A stretch of DNA of 64,000 nt from CAVSJJ01 sp963728395 (GCA_963728395.1 CAVSJJ010000003.1:806001-870000); one strand, 5' to 3'. Shown: positions 7,744 through 17,638, counted from the stretch's first letter. The notes: generated from the letters alone by a model not told the origin. Translations and numbers: made by a program.

Positions 7744-8650
7744 GGGCTCGCGGCTGCGGCGCAGGGAGCAGCGGGCCGCTCTGGGCTTCATCTCGCCATG
7801 GATCATCGGTTTCCTCGTCTTCACCGCGGGCCCGATGATCGCCAGTCTCGTCATCTCCTTCACCGACTACTCCCTCGTCGGGGGCCAGACGCGGTCCGTC
7901 GGGCTGAGCAACTACCGCGAGCTCGCCACCGACCCTCGGGTCGGGGCGGCCCTGACGAACACGTTCGTGTATGCCGCGCTGTTCGTCCCGCTCGGTACCG
8001 TCCTCGCCCTGGCTCTGGCCCTGCTCCTCGACCGGGTCGGCCGGGCCGCGGGGTTCTTCCGCACGGCGTTCTACCTGCCGGTCATGACGCCGGCCGTCGC
8101 GGCGGGCGCGATGTTTCTCCTGCTCCTCAACGGCCAACGCGGTCTCGTCAACGAGGTGCTCGGCTGGGTGGGCATCAACGGGCCCAACTGGACCACCGAC
8201 CCGGCCTGGCTCAAGCCCTCCCTCGCCGTGGTCAGCCTCTGGACCGTCGGCGGCAGTGTCGTCATCTACCTGGCCGCGCTGCGCAACGTCCCGGTCCAGC
8301 TCCATGAGGCTGCGCTGCTCGACGGAGCCGGTCCGGTCAGGCGGTTCTTCCGGATCACCGTCCCGATGATCTCGGGCGCCGTGTTCTTCACCGTCATCAC
8401 GCACACCATCGCGGCCCTGCAGATGTTCGATCAGGCCTACACGATGTTCTACGGGCCGCAGCAGGCGCGCAGTGCCTCCGACTCGTCGCTGATGTACATG
8501 GTCTACCTGTTCCAGAACGCCTTCCAGTACTTCCACATGGGATTCGCCTCGGCGATGGCCTGGCTGCTGTTCGTCATCATCATGGCCATCACGGCCGTTC
8601 AGGTCTGGGTGGGCAACCGCTTCGTCTACTACGAGGGGTCGGCCCGATGA
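7736..8650 (+). CDS. Carbohydrate ABC transporter permease (MalF-like)
   Basis: A 304-aa protein with six predicted membrane helices. The GTG at 7736 overlaps the upstream stop by 8 nt, indicating coupling. The EAA loop that docks the ATPase is visible as LHEAALLDGAGPVRRFFRITVP. N-terminal topology (ALGFISPWIIGFLVFTAGPM) and the small external loop fit the MalF/LacF class of CUT1 importers. It pairs with the next permease. Confidence 0.9.
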   Translation: MAKGSRLRRREQRAALGFISPWIIGFLVFTAGPMIASLVISFTDYSLVGGQTRSVGLSNYRELATDPRVGAALTNTFVYAALFVPLGTVLALALALLLDRVGRAAGFFRTAFYLPVMTPAVAAGAMFLLLLNGQRGLVNEVLGWVGINGPNWTTDPAWLKPSLAVVSLWTVGGSVVIYLAALRNVPVQLHEAALLDGAGPVRRFFRITVPMISGAVFFTVITHTIAALQMFDQAYTMFYGPQQARSASDSSLMYMVYLFQNAFQYFHMGFASAMAWLLFVIIMAITAVQVWVGNRFVYYEGSAR

Positions 8651-9651
8651 CCCAGGGCCGCCTCCAGGGCGGACCCACGACCCCGGCCGCCCAGACGCCA
8701 CCCGGGGCGATCCAGCCCGGCCCCGACGACGCCGTCGATGCGACCGGTGCCGGCACGTCGCCCGGGCCGTCGTCGTCCGGCTCGGCCCCACCGAGCCGAC
8801 GCGGCTCCGTGGTGCGGCGCGCAGCGGGCCGGGTCCCCCGGGGGTTGTACCTGCTGGTCCTGCTCGGCGCCACGGCCGCCTTCGTCTACCCGCTCGTCTG
8901 GCTCGTCAGCGCGTCGCTGAAGCCGAAGACCCAGGTCTTCGACAACCGGCTCATCCCCCGCACCGTGCAGTGGAGCAACTTCGTCGAGGTGTGGCAGGCC
9001 GGCCCGGTCCTGCGGTGGCTGCTCAACTCGGTGCTCGTCGGGGTGATGGCGGCCACGACGGTCACCCTCTCCAGCGCCCTCGTCGCCTTCGGGTTCGCCT
9101 ACTTCCGCTTCCGGCTGCGCGGTCCGCTCTTCGCGCTCGTGCTGTCGACGATGATGCTGCCCGGCGCGGTCACGATGGTCCCCGTCTACCTGATCTGGAA
9201 CAGGCTCGGCTTCGTCGACACCCAGGTGCCGCTGTGGGCACAGAACCTCTTCGGCTCGGCGTTCTACATCTTCCTGCTGCGCCAGTTCTTCCTCGGTCTG
9301 CCGCGCGAGCTGTTCGAGGCGGCCCGCGTCGACGGCTGCAGCTATCTCGGGATGTTCTGGCGCATCGCGCTACCCCTGTGCCGACCCGCCCTGGCCATCG
9401 TCTTCGTCTTCGAGCTGCAGGCGAGCTGGTCGGACCTGATGAAGCCGCTCATCTACCTGCAGACCGAGAGCTACTTCACGATGCCGCGCGGGCTCAAACA
9501 GATCATCGACGCGTTCGCCTTGTCCGGTGAGTACCACTGGGAGATCGCGATGGCCGCGACCCTGTTGGCGACACTGCCGATGATCGCCGTCTTCGCCGTG
9601 GCGCAGCGACACATCATGGACGGCATCGCGACCAACCCGAGCCAGGGCTGA
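8647..9651 (+). CDS. Carbohydrate ABC transporter permease (MalG-like)
   Basis: A 334-aa protein whose ATG overlaps the previous stop (ATGA). It has an unusually long Pro/Ser/Gly-rich cytoplasmic N-terminus (~60 residues) before the first helix GLYLLVLLGATAAFVYPLVW. The EAA loop reads LFEAARVDGCSYLGMFWRIALP. The end (LPMIAVFAVAQRHIMDGI) is typical of MalG-type permeases. It is the last gene of the operon; no glycosidase or ATPase follows. Confidence 0.9.
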   Translation: MTQGRLQGGPTTPAAQTPPGAIQPGPDDAVDATGAGTSPGPSSSGSAPPSRRGSVVRRAAGRVPRGLYLLVLLGATAAFVYPLVWLVSASLKPKTQVFDNRLIPRTVQWSNFVEVWQAGPVLRWLLNSVLVGVMAATTVTLSSALVAFGFAYFRFRLRGPLFALVLSTMMLPGAVTMVPVYLIWNRLGFVDTQVPLWAQNLFGSAFYIFLLRQFFLGLPRELFEAARVDGCSYLGMFWRIALPLCRPALAIVFVFELQASWSDLMKPLIYLQTESYFTMPRGLKQIIDAFALSGEYHWEIAMAATLLATLPMIAVFAVAQRHIMDGIATNPSQG

Positions 9652-9694
9652 GGCTCGCACCGGCGACCCGAGGCGGCGCGGTGACGTCGTTCGA

Positions 9695-10915
9695 TCAGCC
9701 GCCGGCGAGGGCGGACGTCACTGCCTCGACGAGGAGAGCGATCTCGTCCTCCGTCGCGACGAGCGGCGGGGCGAGGCGCAGCGTCGACCCGTGCGTGTCC
9801 TTGGCGAGCACGCCCCGCTGCAGGAGCCGCTCGGAGAGCTCGCGGCCGCTCAGCCCGCCGGGCTCGACGTCGAGCCCCGCCCAGAGCCCGCGGACCCGGA
9901 TCGCCTCGAGGCCCCGCCCCACGAGCGGACGCAGCTCCGCCTCGAGGACGGCGCCGAGCCGCGCGGCATTCGCCTGGTACTCACCCGTCTCAAGCATCGC
10001 GCACACCTCACGCCCGATCGCCGCGGCGAGCGGGTTGCCGCCGAAGGTCGACCCGTGCGAACCGGGGTCGATGACGCCGAGGACGTCGACATCGGCGGCG
10101 ATCGCGGACACGGGGTAGATCCCACCGCCGAGCGCCTTGCCGAGGACGTAGATGTCCGGCGTGACGTCCTCGTGGTCGCACGCGAAGGTCCGCCCGGTGC
10201 GGGCGAGGCCGGACTGGACCTCGTCGGCGACCATGAGGACACCGGCCTCGTCGCAGATCGAGCGGACCTCGGCGAGGAAGCCCTCCGGCGGGATGAGCAC
10301 CCCGCCCTCGCCCTGGATCGGCTCGAGCATCACGGCGACGGTCGTGTCGTCGATGGCCGCCCGGACCGCGTCGGCGTCGCCGTACCGGACGGCGCGGAAC
10401 CCGGGGGTGTAGGGCCCGTAGTCGTCGTGAGCGACCTTGTCGTCGGAGAAGCTGATGATCGTCGTCGTCCGGCCGTGGAAGTTGCCCTCCATCACGACGA
10501 TCGACGCCTGCTCCTCCGGGACTCCCTTGACCCGGTAGCCCCAGCGGCGGCTGACCTTGATCGCCGTCTCGACGGCCTCGGCGCCGGTGTTCATCGGCAG
10601 GACCATGTCCTTGCCCGTCAGGCCGGCGAGGGCCCCGGCGAACGGGCCGAGCTGGTCGTTGTAGAACGCCCGGCTGGTCAGGGTGAGCCGGTCGAGCTGT
10701 TCGTGCGCCCGGGCGAGCAGGCGGGGGTGGCCATGGCCGAAGTTGAGGGCGGAGTAGCCGGCCAGACAGTCGAGGTATCGACGCCCCTCGACGTCGGTCA
10801 CCCAGGCCCCGTCCGCCGCCGCGATGACGACCGGCAGCGGATGGTAGTTGTGCGCGGCATACCGTTCGGTGAGGTCGATGTGGAATGCCGTCGAGCCCGG
10901 GGCGTGGTCGGCCAC
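9695..10915 (-). CDS. rocD: Ornithine--oxo-acid aminotransferase
   Basis: A 406-aa class-III PLP aminotransferase. The GTG start has AGGAGG about 8 nt upstream. Signatures: LPMNTGAEAVETAIKVSRRWGY for cofactor phosphate, VMEGNFHGRTTTIISFSDD, VMLEPIQGEGGV, VADEVQSGLARTG with the PLP Asp, and LGKALGGGIYPVSA with the Schiff-base Lys. It converts ornithine and 2-oxoglutarate to glutamate-5-semialdehyde and glutamate, linking arginine breakdown to proline. It stands alone; no arginase or DDAH gene is beside it. Confidence 0.92.
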   Translation of the reverse strand: MADHAPGSTAFHIDLTERYAAHNYHPLPVVIAAADGAWVTDVEGRRYLDCLAGYSALNFGHGHPRLLARAHEQLDRLTLTSRAFYNDQLGPFAGALAGLTGKDMVLPMNTGAEAVETAIKVSRRWGYRVKGVPEEQASIVVMEGNFHGRTTTIISFSDDKVAHDDYGPYTPGFRAVRYGDADAVRAAIDDTTVAVMLEPIQGEGGVLIPPEGFLAEVRSICDEAGVLMVADEVQSGLARTGRTFACDHEDVTPDIYVLGKALGGGIYPVSAIAADVDVLGVIDPGSHGSTFGGNPLAAAIGREVCAMLETGEYQANAARLGAVLEAELRPLVGRGLEAIRVRGLWAGLDVEPGGLSGRELSERLLQRGVLAKDTHGSTLRLAPPLVATEDEIALLVEAVTSALAGG

Positions 10916-11116
10916 GTCGGGTCCTCCTCACAGGTGGGGGTATGCCGCGGGTGGGCGGCGCGGATCCACCCTAGACCCGCCACCGGCCGGGCACGGACCG
11001 AGGTCAGCGACCCGCGCGGTGGCCCCAGCAGGCCCTGGTCCGTGCGGGCGGCGCCCTCCTCCTCGGGCACCGCGGCACGAGGCGGTGGTGGCCGGCCTCG
11101 GTCGGGCTCCGCAGCC

Positions 11117-11545
11117 TCACGAGGCGACCCGCAGGTCGGGCGGGAAGGGGCGGACGGCGGACGGCGTCGCGATGTAGGCGCCGAGCAGGGTCACCTCGTG
11201 CTCTCGGCACAGATCGAGAACGAGCTGGTGCCACCCCCGGTCGGCGTCGCTGAGCAGCACACTGCCTGGTCGGCCGAGCCCGGCGACGAGCGAGCCCCCG
11301 CTCGCGGCGAGGTCGGGCAGGGTGATCGACAACAGGCGCGAGGTGCCCTCCATCACCCGCCCGGGGATCAGCTCGCCGAGGACGACCGGCTGCACTCCGA
11401 TGCCGCGGTCGTCACACAACATCAGGGCAAGGCACCCCACTTCGCGGGCCTCGGGCTCGGCGATGAGGTCGATGACGTCGGCGCGGATGACGTCGTCCTC
11501 GAGGGGATGGGTGGCCAGGTCACTGGGCAGGTCTCGGTAGCTCAT
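11117..11545 (-). CDS. Conserved hypothetical protein
   Basis: A 142-aa soluble protein with an acidic N-terminal half (DDVIRADVIDLIAEPEAREVG), a central hydrophobic pattern (CLALMLCDDRGIGVQPVVLGEL), and a C-terminal half containing SVLLSDADRGWHQLVLDLC and LLGAYIATPSAVRPFP. The alternating beta/alpha pattern looks like a compact globular domain. I do not recognise a named family. It is monocistronic between rocD and the patatin-like gene. Confidence 0.6.
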   Translation of the reverse strand: MSYRDLPSDLATHPLEDDVIRADVIDLIAEPEAREVGCLALMLCDDRGIGVQPVVLGELIPGRVMEGTSRLLSITLPDLAASGGSLVAGLGRPGSVLLSDADRGWHQLVLDLCREHEVTLLGAYIATPSAVRPFPPDLRVAS

Positions 11546-11598
11546 GGCGCAACGCTGCCCGAACCCGCGCGTGGCGCCGCGCGGTTATCCCCAGGGCG

Positions 11599-12576
11599 TC
11601 AGGCCAGCCACACCCTCCGAGCCCGGTCCGCCTCTCGGCATCCCTGCTCACGACCCGCCTGCTCGGTGCGGGCACCGCGGCGCATGTCGAGCGGTCGCAG
11701 GCCCATCGCCGCCGCGGCGGCACGGTCGGGGACGAGGACGAGCGAGCGCCGCACCCCGGGCAGGTCGCGCACCTGCGGACCGGGACGGTCCCGCCGGCGC
11801 ACGGCGAGCGGGATGGGCGACAGGACGAGGACCCGCTCGTGGCCCGCGGCGAGGTCGACGTTGGCCACCGAGCGCAGCCCACCGTCGACATAGCGGCGAG
11901 CGCCGACCGTCACGGGCGGGAAGACGCCCGGCACGGCACAGCTTGCGGCCACCGCGCGGTCCAGGGCCACGCCGCTGTCGTTGTCGAAGACGACCGCGGC
12001 GCCGGTCTCCGCATCGACCGCCGTGATGGCGAGCCGGGCCCGCGGCCATCCGCGGCCGCGGAGGGTGCCCGCGACCGTGTCGACCCAGTCGTCCTCGCTC
12101 GCGGTCCGAGCCCGCAGTGCGGCCCGGCCGACGACCGACCGGGCCGCGGCCCGATCGGCGCCGAGCTGGGCGCGCAGGAAGCGTGCGCCATCGCGAGGGC
12201 CCAGCCGGCCCAGGGCGCCGAGCGGGCGTCCGGCCCGGATGTCGCCGTACGCATCGGCCTCGTCGGTCCCGACCCGCAGCTGGGCGGCGACCGCCGAGCC
12301 CGCGGAGGTCCCGACGATGAGGTCGGCGTCGCGGACGTCGACGCCCTCGTCGCGCAGACCGGCCAGGACCCCGGCCTCCCACGCGATGCCGGTCGCTCCA
12401 CCACCGGCCAGGACGAGCGCCCGGCTGGGCGTCGAGGTCGGCGTCGGCGGCGACCAGGGCACGAGACCGGTGGCCGACCAGGTCGCGGGTGCCGCCGGCC
12501 GGCCCGACAGGGACGGGCCGCCCTCACGTGAGCCCGCCACGGGCGCGTCCGCCTCCTGCTCCCACCGTGCCGTCAT
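11599..12576 (-). CDS. Patatin-like phospholipase family protein
   Basis: The product is 325 aa from the ATG at 12576 (an ATG at 12588 is also possible). The patatin fold is clear: oxyanion glycine loop ALVLAGGGATGIAWEAG, nucleophile motif LIVGTSAGS (GxSxG), and the catalytic Asp in RRYVDGGL. The N-terminal ~50 residues are Pro/Ser-rich. Such hydrolases cleave acyl groups from phospholipids or other lipids at or near the membrane. No signal peptide is evident. Confidence 0.88.
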   Translation of the reverse strand: MTARWEQEADAPVAGSREGGPSLSGRPAAPATWSATGLVPWSPPTPTSTPSRALVLAGGGATGIAWEAGVLAGLRDEGVDVRDADLIVGTSAGSAVAAQLRVGTDEADAYGDIRAGRPLGALGRLGPRDGARFLRAQLGADRAAARSVVGRAALRARTASEDDWVDTVAGTLRGRGWPRARLAITAVDAETGAAVVFDNDSGVALDRAVAASCAVPGVFPPVTVGARRYVDGGLRSVANVDLAAGHERVLVLSPIPLAVRRRDRPGPQVRDLPGVRRSLVLVPDRAAAAAMGLRPLDMRRGARTEQAGREQGCREADRARRVWLA

Positions 12577-12647
12577 CGCTCCCGCCATCCTCTCCGGCCC
12601 CGCCCGGCCATCGTTGCAGACGGTCGGGCGGGGACGAGGGCGGGCCC

Positions 12648-15600
12648 CTAGCGAGTGACGTCGACCGCGGCGTCGAAGGACAGGTCGGCGGTCGAACCGG
12701 CCCGGTACTGGTGCACCTCGACGGCCACCGTGTTGGCGCCGTCGGTCAGCGCGGCCGGTGGGATCGCCACCGCCTCCTCGGTCACCGTCCGGACGTTCGA
12801 GGCGGCCAGTGTGTCGCGATCGACCGTCCCCGCAGGCATGTTCGCCCGGCCGACCTCGACACCGTTGACATAGACGACGGCGCCGTCGTCGACCCTGAGC
12901 CGCACGGTCGCCGCGGTCGGTGCCGGCCCCCCCGGCAGGGTGACCGAGCGGCGGAAGTAGTAGGCCTTGCGGCCTCTCACGCACTCGATCGTCGTGACCT
13001 CGCCGGTCCCGCACCCGAGGGCGGCGGTGCCGGTCGGCCACGCGGAGTCGTCGAAGCCATCGGCCGCCCAGCCCACGGGGGGGTCCTCGGACGTCGTGAG
13101 GTACCGCCAGGCCGCTCCGTAGTCCGCGATCGTCGTCGCCGTGCCGGTGCCGCCGCCACCACCGGTGCCGCCACCACCGGTGCCGCCACCACCGCCGATG
13201 CTGCCGGTGCCCCCGACCAGGGTCAGCGATGCGGCGAAGTACAGGTCGGCGGTCGAGCCGGCCCGGTACTGGTGCACCTCGATGGCGAGGGTGTGCGCGC
13301 CGGCCGTGAGGACGGCCGCCGGAAGGGCGACGGTGTCCTCCTCGTACGTCCGCACGTTCGAGCTGGCGAGGGTCGTGCCGTCGACCGGACCCGAGGGCAT
13401 GTTCGCCCGGCCCACCTCGACACCGTCGAGGTAGACCACGGCGCCGTCGTCGACCCGCAGCTGGAGCGGTGCCGCAGTCACGGCCGACCCCGGGTCGATG
13501 GTGAAGCCGGTCCGGAAGTAGTACGTCTTGCGACCCCTGGGGCACGAGATCGAGGTGGCCTCGCTCGACCTGCAGCCCAGGGGGGCCGCGCCCGTCGGCC
13601 ACGACGAGTCGTCGTACCCCGGTGCGCGCCATGCCGTGCCCTGGTCCTGGGACGTCGCGAGGTAGCGCCACGTCGCGTGGTAGTCGAAGACGGTGGCGGT
13701 CCCGCCCACGCCCCCACCCGTGGCGGAGTTGGGCGCTCCCGGCGTTCCGTTCCCGCTGCTCGCGGCCCAGCTCGCCGGGAGGGCGTTGTCGAGCGTCGGG
13801 CCCCGCAGCTCGAGCGAGGGCCCGGTGCCGTCCGCCTCGCTCGGCCAGGGGTCGCTCGGGCCATAGGTGACCGTGTCGACGACGCGGGCGCCATCGGCGA
13901 TCGTCACCTCCTCGCCCGAGCTGCTGAGGCCCCCCGGGTACTGCCCGAGCATGAGTCGATCCCCGCCGTATGCCGCGACGAACTCGGCGTCGTCGTCGAC
14001 CCACGCGGCGTACGCGTGCGCTGGCAGAACCGTGCCTGGCGCGAAGGTGGTGCCGGTCGCCGACTCGGTCCAGCCGCTGAGGTCGACGGCCGTGGCGGCC
14101 GGGTTGTAGAGCTCGAGGAACTCCGACCCGTCCGGACCGGGGTTGTACTGGATCTCGTTGACGACGACCTCGGCCGTCGGGCTCTGCCCGGTCGGGATCT
14201 CGCTCCCGCTCGTGTGCGCGGCGATCTGGTCACGCCGCTCCTGGATGCCCTGGATGAGCCGGTTGCGCCCACCCGCGACCGACAACCCGCCCCAGACCTG
14301 CTTGTCGAGGGCGAGGTCGTCGGCGTAGGGCGCCGTCAGCTGGTCGTAGCGGTCCACCAGCCCGTTGCCGGGCAGGAACTGGTCGGCGAGGGTGCGGACT
14401 CGGCGGTTGTGCATGGCGCGGAAGTCGTCCATCGCGACGAGCGAGCTCCACAGCGGGCTCGTCGTCGTCGGGAAGACGAAGTCGCCCTTGGAGTCCCGGC
14501 CGCCGTTGAAGATCCCGTCGAGGTCCCAGCTGAGCACCTGCCACCGGCCGGTGTCGGGGTTGGCGACGACGTAGAAGTTCTTGAAGCCGGAGTCCCAGTG
14601 CCGCATGACGACGGTGTGCGCCGTGAAGTTGGCGATCTGCGCAAGGTCCAGATGCTCCCGCAGCCAGGCCTGCTTGGCCGGCCCGTCCGGCTGGCCGAGG
14701 ACCTGGGTGAGGGTCCAGATGTCGGTGAAGTCACCGTCGTCGGGGTTCTTCTTGTCGATGTCACCGGACGCCGCGAGGTCGGCCGCCGTCGGATAGGCCT
14801 TCAGCCCCTTGGCCTGAACCTTGTAGAACGCCGCGTCGTCGTAGCCGTGCGCCTTGCGCCAGGTCCCCTCGTACTTCTCCAGGACACCGAAGACACCGAA
14901 GAAGTCGCCGTTGCGCTGCACCCTCATCGTCCGCTCACCCACCGTGGGGTCGCCCGATGCGCCGACCATCTCCCAGCCGATCTGCGGGATCGGGATGGCG
15001 TTGGACTCCAGGTTGAACTCGTCGACGGGATAGGCGAACCCGTCACCGAAGTCGAACGTGTAGCCCGAGGGAAGCTCGATGTTCCACTTCACCTTGGCGT
15101 CGGTGCACGTCGAGTGGCCCTTGATCTTCATCGCGCCGCCGTCCAGGAGGGTCCCGTTCCAGTAGAAGGTCGCCGGGGCGGTCACGTCGTCACAGCGGTG
15201 GTTGGCGAGCAGGTCCGCATACGTCGCGTCCGGCATGAACCACTGGAGCACCGGGAGCTGCGCGGAACCCAGCTCCGGATCGGCCACGACGTAGCCGTCC
15301 CAGGGCCGGGAGTCCCCGGTCGGCGGGTATGCCGCCCCGAGAGCGCCCTTGCTCGCCGCGATGGTGTAGCGCACCATCTGGCCGGCACCCGCTCCCGGGA
15401 CGCTCGCGGCATACACCCCGTCGCCCGCCCCGCCCGGGCTCGCGGCGTCGTCGAGCATCGGGATCGTCGTGTCCGTGCCGTACATGACCTTGTAGGTCAG
15501 GCTCAGCGTCGAGCCGGTCGGCGCGGTCGCGGCGACCTGGGCATTCTCGCCGGCGGCCGGCTGGCTCGGCGTCACCGTCACGCCGGACAGGGCGAGCGGC

Positions 15601-16184
15601 GGCGCGGTGTTCGCCGCCCTGGGCGTGCCGAAGTCCATCGAGCTCGCGTGCCAGTTGGCGGCGTCGGCGTTGTCGGCGGCCAGGTCGGACAGCTCGAGCG
15701 AGGGCCCGTTGCCGTCCGGCGCGACCGGCCACGGGTCGGCGTCGTCATAGGTGACGTCGTCGATGACGGTGGCCCCCGCGTCGACGAGGGTGACCTCCTC
15801 CCCGCCGTTGGAGAGGGCGCTCCCGGCATAGGAGAAGTCCGCGGCGAAGCCGTACCTGGTCTCGAAGAGCGCCGGGTCACTCGTCCCGACGACGAAGCCG
15901 CCGGCGGCGACGCTCACCCCGGCGGGGATGGCACCGCCCTCCGGCGTGATGCCGGCCGTGAAGGTCCAGCCGCCGAGGTCGACGGTCGCCGCCCCGGTGT
16001 TGGCGAGCTCGATGAACTCGACGTCCGCGAACAGCGGATCGGTGTCGAGAGCGTGGTACATCAGCTCGGAGATGACGATGTCGGCGGCCGCGGCATGTGC
16101 GGCCGGGGCGAGTGCCAGGGGCACTCCGGTCATGGTCAGGGCCGCTGCCAGGGTCAGCACGGCAGGACGAAGGCGCGTTCTCAT
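12648..16184 (-). CDS. Secreted CotH kinase-family protein with lamin-tail domains and duplicated C-terminal module
   Basis: A 1178-aa secreted protein; the ATG at 16184 has GGGGAG upstream and starts a signal peptide ending near LALAPAAHAAAADI. Order of parts: lamin-tail domain (~35-190, DIVISELMYHALDTD to GTPRAANTAP); an Ig-like stretch; CotH-like kinase domain (~315-650, MKIKGHSTCTDAKVKWNIEL, FGVFGVLEKYEGTW, metal-binding Asp in LSWDLDGIFNGG); second lamin-tail domain (~670-810, VVVNEIQYNPGPDGSEFLEL); then two homologous ~150-residue jelly-roll-like modules joined by a Gly/Thr linker. Both modules contain WRYL, GRKxYYFR, LRVDDGAVVY, GRANMP and EVHQYRAGSTADL. CotH kinases phosphorylate proteins in spore coats; here a cell-surface role is inferred. 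Confidence 0.85.
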   Translation of the reverse strand: MRTRLRPAVLTLAAALTMTGVPLALAPAAHAAAADIVISELMYHALDTDPLFADVEFIELANTGAATVDLGGWTFTAGITPEGGAIPAGVSVAAGGFVVGTSDPALFETRYGFAADFSYAGSALSNGGEEVTLVDAGATVIDDVTYDDADPWPVAPDGNGPSLELSDLAADNADAANWHASSMDFGTPRAANTAPPLALSGVTVTPSQPAAGENAQVAATAPTGSTLSLTYKVMYGTDTTIPMLDDAASPGGAGDGVYAASVPGAGAGQMVRYTIAASKGALGAAYPPTGDSRPWDGYVVADPELGSAQLPVLQWFMPDATYADLLANHRCDDVTAPATFYWNGTLLDGGAMKIKGHSTCTDAKVKWNIELPSGYTFDFGDGFAYPVDEFNLESNAIPIPQIGWEMVGASGDPTVGERTMRVQRNGDFFGVFGVLEKYEGTWRKAHGYDDAAFYKVQAKGLKAYPTAADLAASGDIDKKNPDDGDFTDIWTLTQVLGQPDGPAKQAWLREHLDLAQIANFTAHTVVMRHWDSGFKNFYVVANPDTGRWQVLSWDLDGIFNGGRDSKGDFVFPTTTSPLWSSLVAMDDFRAMHNRRVRTLADQFLPGNGLVDRYDQLTAPYADDLALDKQVWGGLSVAGGRNRLIQGIQERRDQIAAHTSGSEIPTGQSPTAEVVVNEIQYNPGPDGSEFLELYNPAATAVDLSGWTESATGTTFAPGTVLPAHAYAAWVDDDAEFVAAYGGDRLMLGQYPGGLSSSGEEVTIADGARVVDTVTYGPSDPWPSEADGTGPSLELRGPTLDNALPASWAASSGNGTPGAPNSATGGGVGGTATVFDYHATWRYLATSQDQGTAWRAPGYDDSSWPTGAAPLGCRSSEATSISCPRGRKTYYFRTGFTIDPGSAVTAAPLQLRVDDGAVVYLDGVEVGRANMPSGPVDGTTLASSNVRTYEEDTVALPAAVLTAGAHTLAIEVHQYRAGSTADLYFAASLTLVGGTGSIGGGGGTGGGGTGGGGGTGTATTIADYGAAWRYLTTSEDPPVGWAADGFDDSAWPTGTAALGCGTGEVTTIECVRGRKAYYFRRSVTLPGGPAPTAATVRLRVDDGAVVYVNGVEVGRANMPAGTVDRDTLAASNVRTVTEEAVAIPPAALTDGANTVAVEVHQYRAGSTADLSFDAAVDVTR
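13141..13212 (-). repeat. Gly/Thr linker repeat inside the CotH-family gene
   Basis: A GCC/ACC-rich run encodes the linker GGGGGTGGGGTGGGGGTGT between the two C-terminal modules. It is low-complexity DNA and a likely site of length variation. Confidence 0.7.
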
Positions 16185-16387
16185 CTCGGTCTCCCCACCT
16201 GGTCGATCGCGTCGGCCCAGGGACCATCCTCGACTCCCACGTCCCCCCGGGCGCTCCTCCACGGTGGCACCGATGGCCTCGCCGTGGTGGAACCGTTCGT
16301 GGCGGGCCTCCGCCAGCCCCGCGGGGATGGCGGTCGGCGTCCCGGACGCGTCGGAAAGGCGCCATGCTCGTCGCCGAGGACGAGCGC

Positions 16388-17638
16388 TCAGTCCTCGATG
16401 CGGATGCCCGGGGCCACCGCGCCGGTGGCGGCCAGGCCGGCCAGCGCCACCCGGACGCGGTCACGCACCGACCAGGGGTCGATCGTGTTGATATAGATCC
16501 GGGTCCCGCCCTCGAAGCCGGCGAGCGTCGAGATCCGCCACTTGAGGACGACCCGCAGCGGCATCGCCCCGGTCAGCCCGGGTGGGCGGTAGTGCCACTC
16601 CTCGTTCGTCGGCACGGCCGGGCCGGTGGCGGCATGGCAGGCGTGGACGAGGTCGGCCCAGCCGCCGAGCTGCTCCTCGGACAGCTCCCAGGGGGCGGCA
16701 TCGGTCCACCGCGACCAGACGTCGAGGCTCGGGTAGCGGTGTCCCACACCGGCGAACGCGACGGCGTGCTCGTTCTCGGCGATGACGAGGCCCTCGTCCC
16801 GGATATCGGCGGCGAGGCGGTCGAAGAGGTCGGGGTCCTCCTCGAGCCGCGCCAGCTCCTGCTCCCGGCGCCGGCCGAGCGTGTCGATGCCGACGAGCTG
16901 CTTGTGGAGGTGGTCGAACGACGCCCCGGCCGCGGCCAGCCAGTTCTGGAACACGGCGACGTTGGCGACGAGCGGGCCGGTCTCGAACATCTCGTGCAGC
17001 GCGCGGACGGTGAAGGCGACGTAGTGGCGGTGCTCCTCGGGCGTGAGTGTCCCCGCGGATGCGAGCTCGTCCTCGCACCGAGCTCCGTCGACGAAGTGCC
17101 GTCGCGCGATGACGACATCGTGGAAGCCGCCGAAGAAGGCCTCGCCGTCGGTCGCCGGGCCCACGTCGGACCGGTCCCGCATCGCCTGGAGCCGCGCGAC
17201 GTGGGCGACACCGCCCGGTGTCGCGAGGTATGCCGCTCGCCGCCGGTGCGTCTGCTCGGGCGGCTCGTACCCGTGGTTGTGCCGCCAGTAGTCGACGGAC
17301 ACGATCTCGAAGAGGTTGGGGACGAGTCGGAACTCGGCCGTCGTGTCGTCCAGCTCCTCCGCCGTCAGGCCGGTGAGGACACGCCACGCCCCCTCGTCAC
17401 GCACGAGGCGGGCCTTCTCGGGCGGGGTGTCGAGGTAGCGGCCCTCGCAGAACGCACAGTGCTGCCCGTGGCGGGCGGGGTCGATCCGCTGGTGCGCGCC
17501 CGTCGACGTCGGGAGCGGACGACCGGCACGGCCCGGGACCGTCCACACCTGGGTGCCGGTCAGCGGGTTGACCTGCTTGACGGTGCCGTCCGGGAGCCGC
17601 GCGATGGCGGGCCCCACCGGCTCGAGAGGCCTGGCCAC
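16388..17638 (-). CDS. DUF4921 family protein, GalT/HIT-like nucleotidyltransferase fold
   Basis: A 416-aa protein. The zinc-like start HCAFCEGRYLDTPPEKAR and the motif FDHLHKQLVGID resemble the CxxC and HxHxQ-type motifs of galactose-1-phosphate uridylyltransferases. A later block (ENEHAVAFAGVGHRYPSLDVW) and LKWRISTLAGFEGGTRIYIN match the actinobacterial DUF4921 family. A nucleotidyl-transfer or phosphorylase role is inferred from fold only; the substrate is unknown. It is transcribed alone. Confidence 0.8.
   Translation of the reverse strand: MARPLEPVGPAIARLPDGTVKQVNPLTGTQVWTVPGRAGRPLPTSTGAHQRIDPARHGQHCAFCEGRYLDTPPEKARLVRDEGAWRVLTGLTAEELDDTTAEFRLVPNLFEIVSVDYWRHNHGYEPPEQTHRRRAAYLATPGGVAHVARLQAMRDRSDVGPATDGEAFFGGFHDVVIARRHFVDGARCEDELASAGTLTPEEHRHYVAFTVRALHEMFETGPLVANVAVFQNWLAAAGASFDHLHKQLVGIDTLGRRREQELARLEEDPDLFDRLAADIRDEGLVIAENEHAVAFAGVGHRYPSLDVWSRWTDAAPWELSEEQLGGWADLVHACHAATGPAVPTNEEWHYRPPGLTGAMPLRVVLKWRISTLAGFEGGTRIYINTIDPWSVRDRVRVALAGLAATGAVAPGIRIED

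Noticed and set aside
12489..16496. Very long plus-strand open frame (1335 codons)
   Set aside because: It lies antisense to the CotH-family gene, has Arg/Gly/Val-rich composition without domains, and arises from high-GC third positions.
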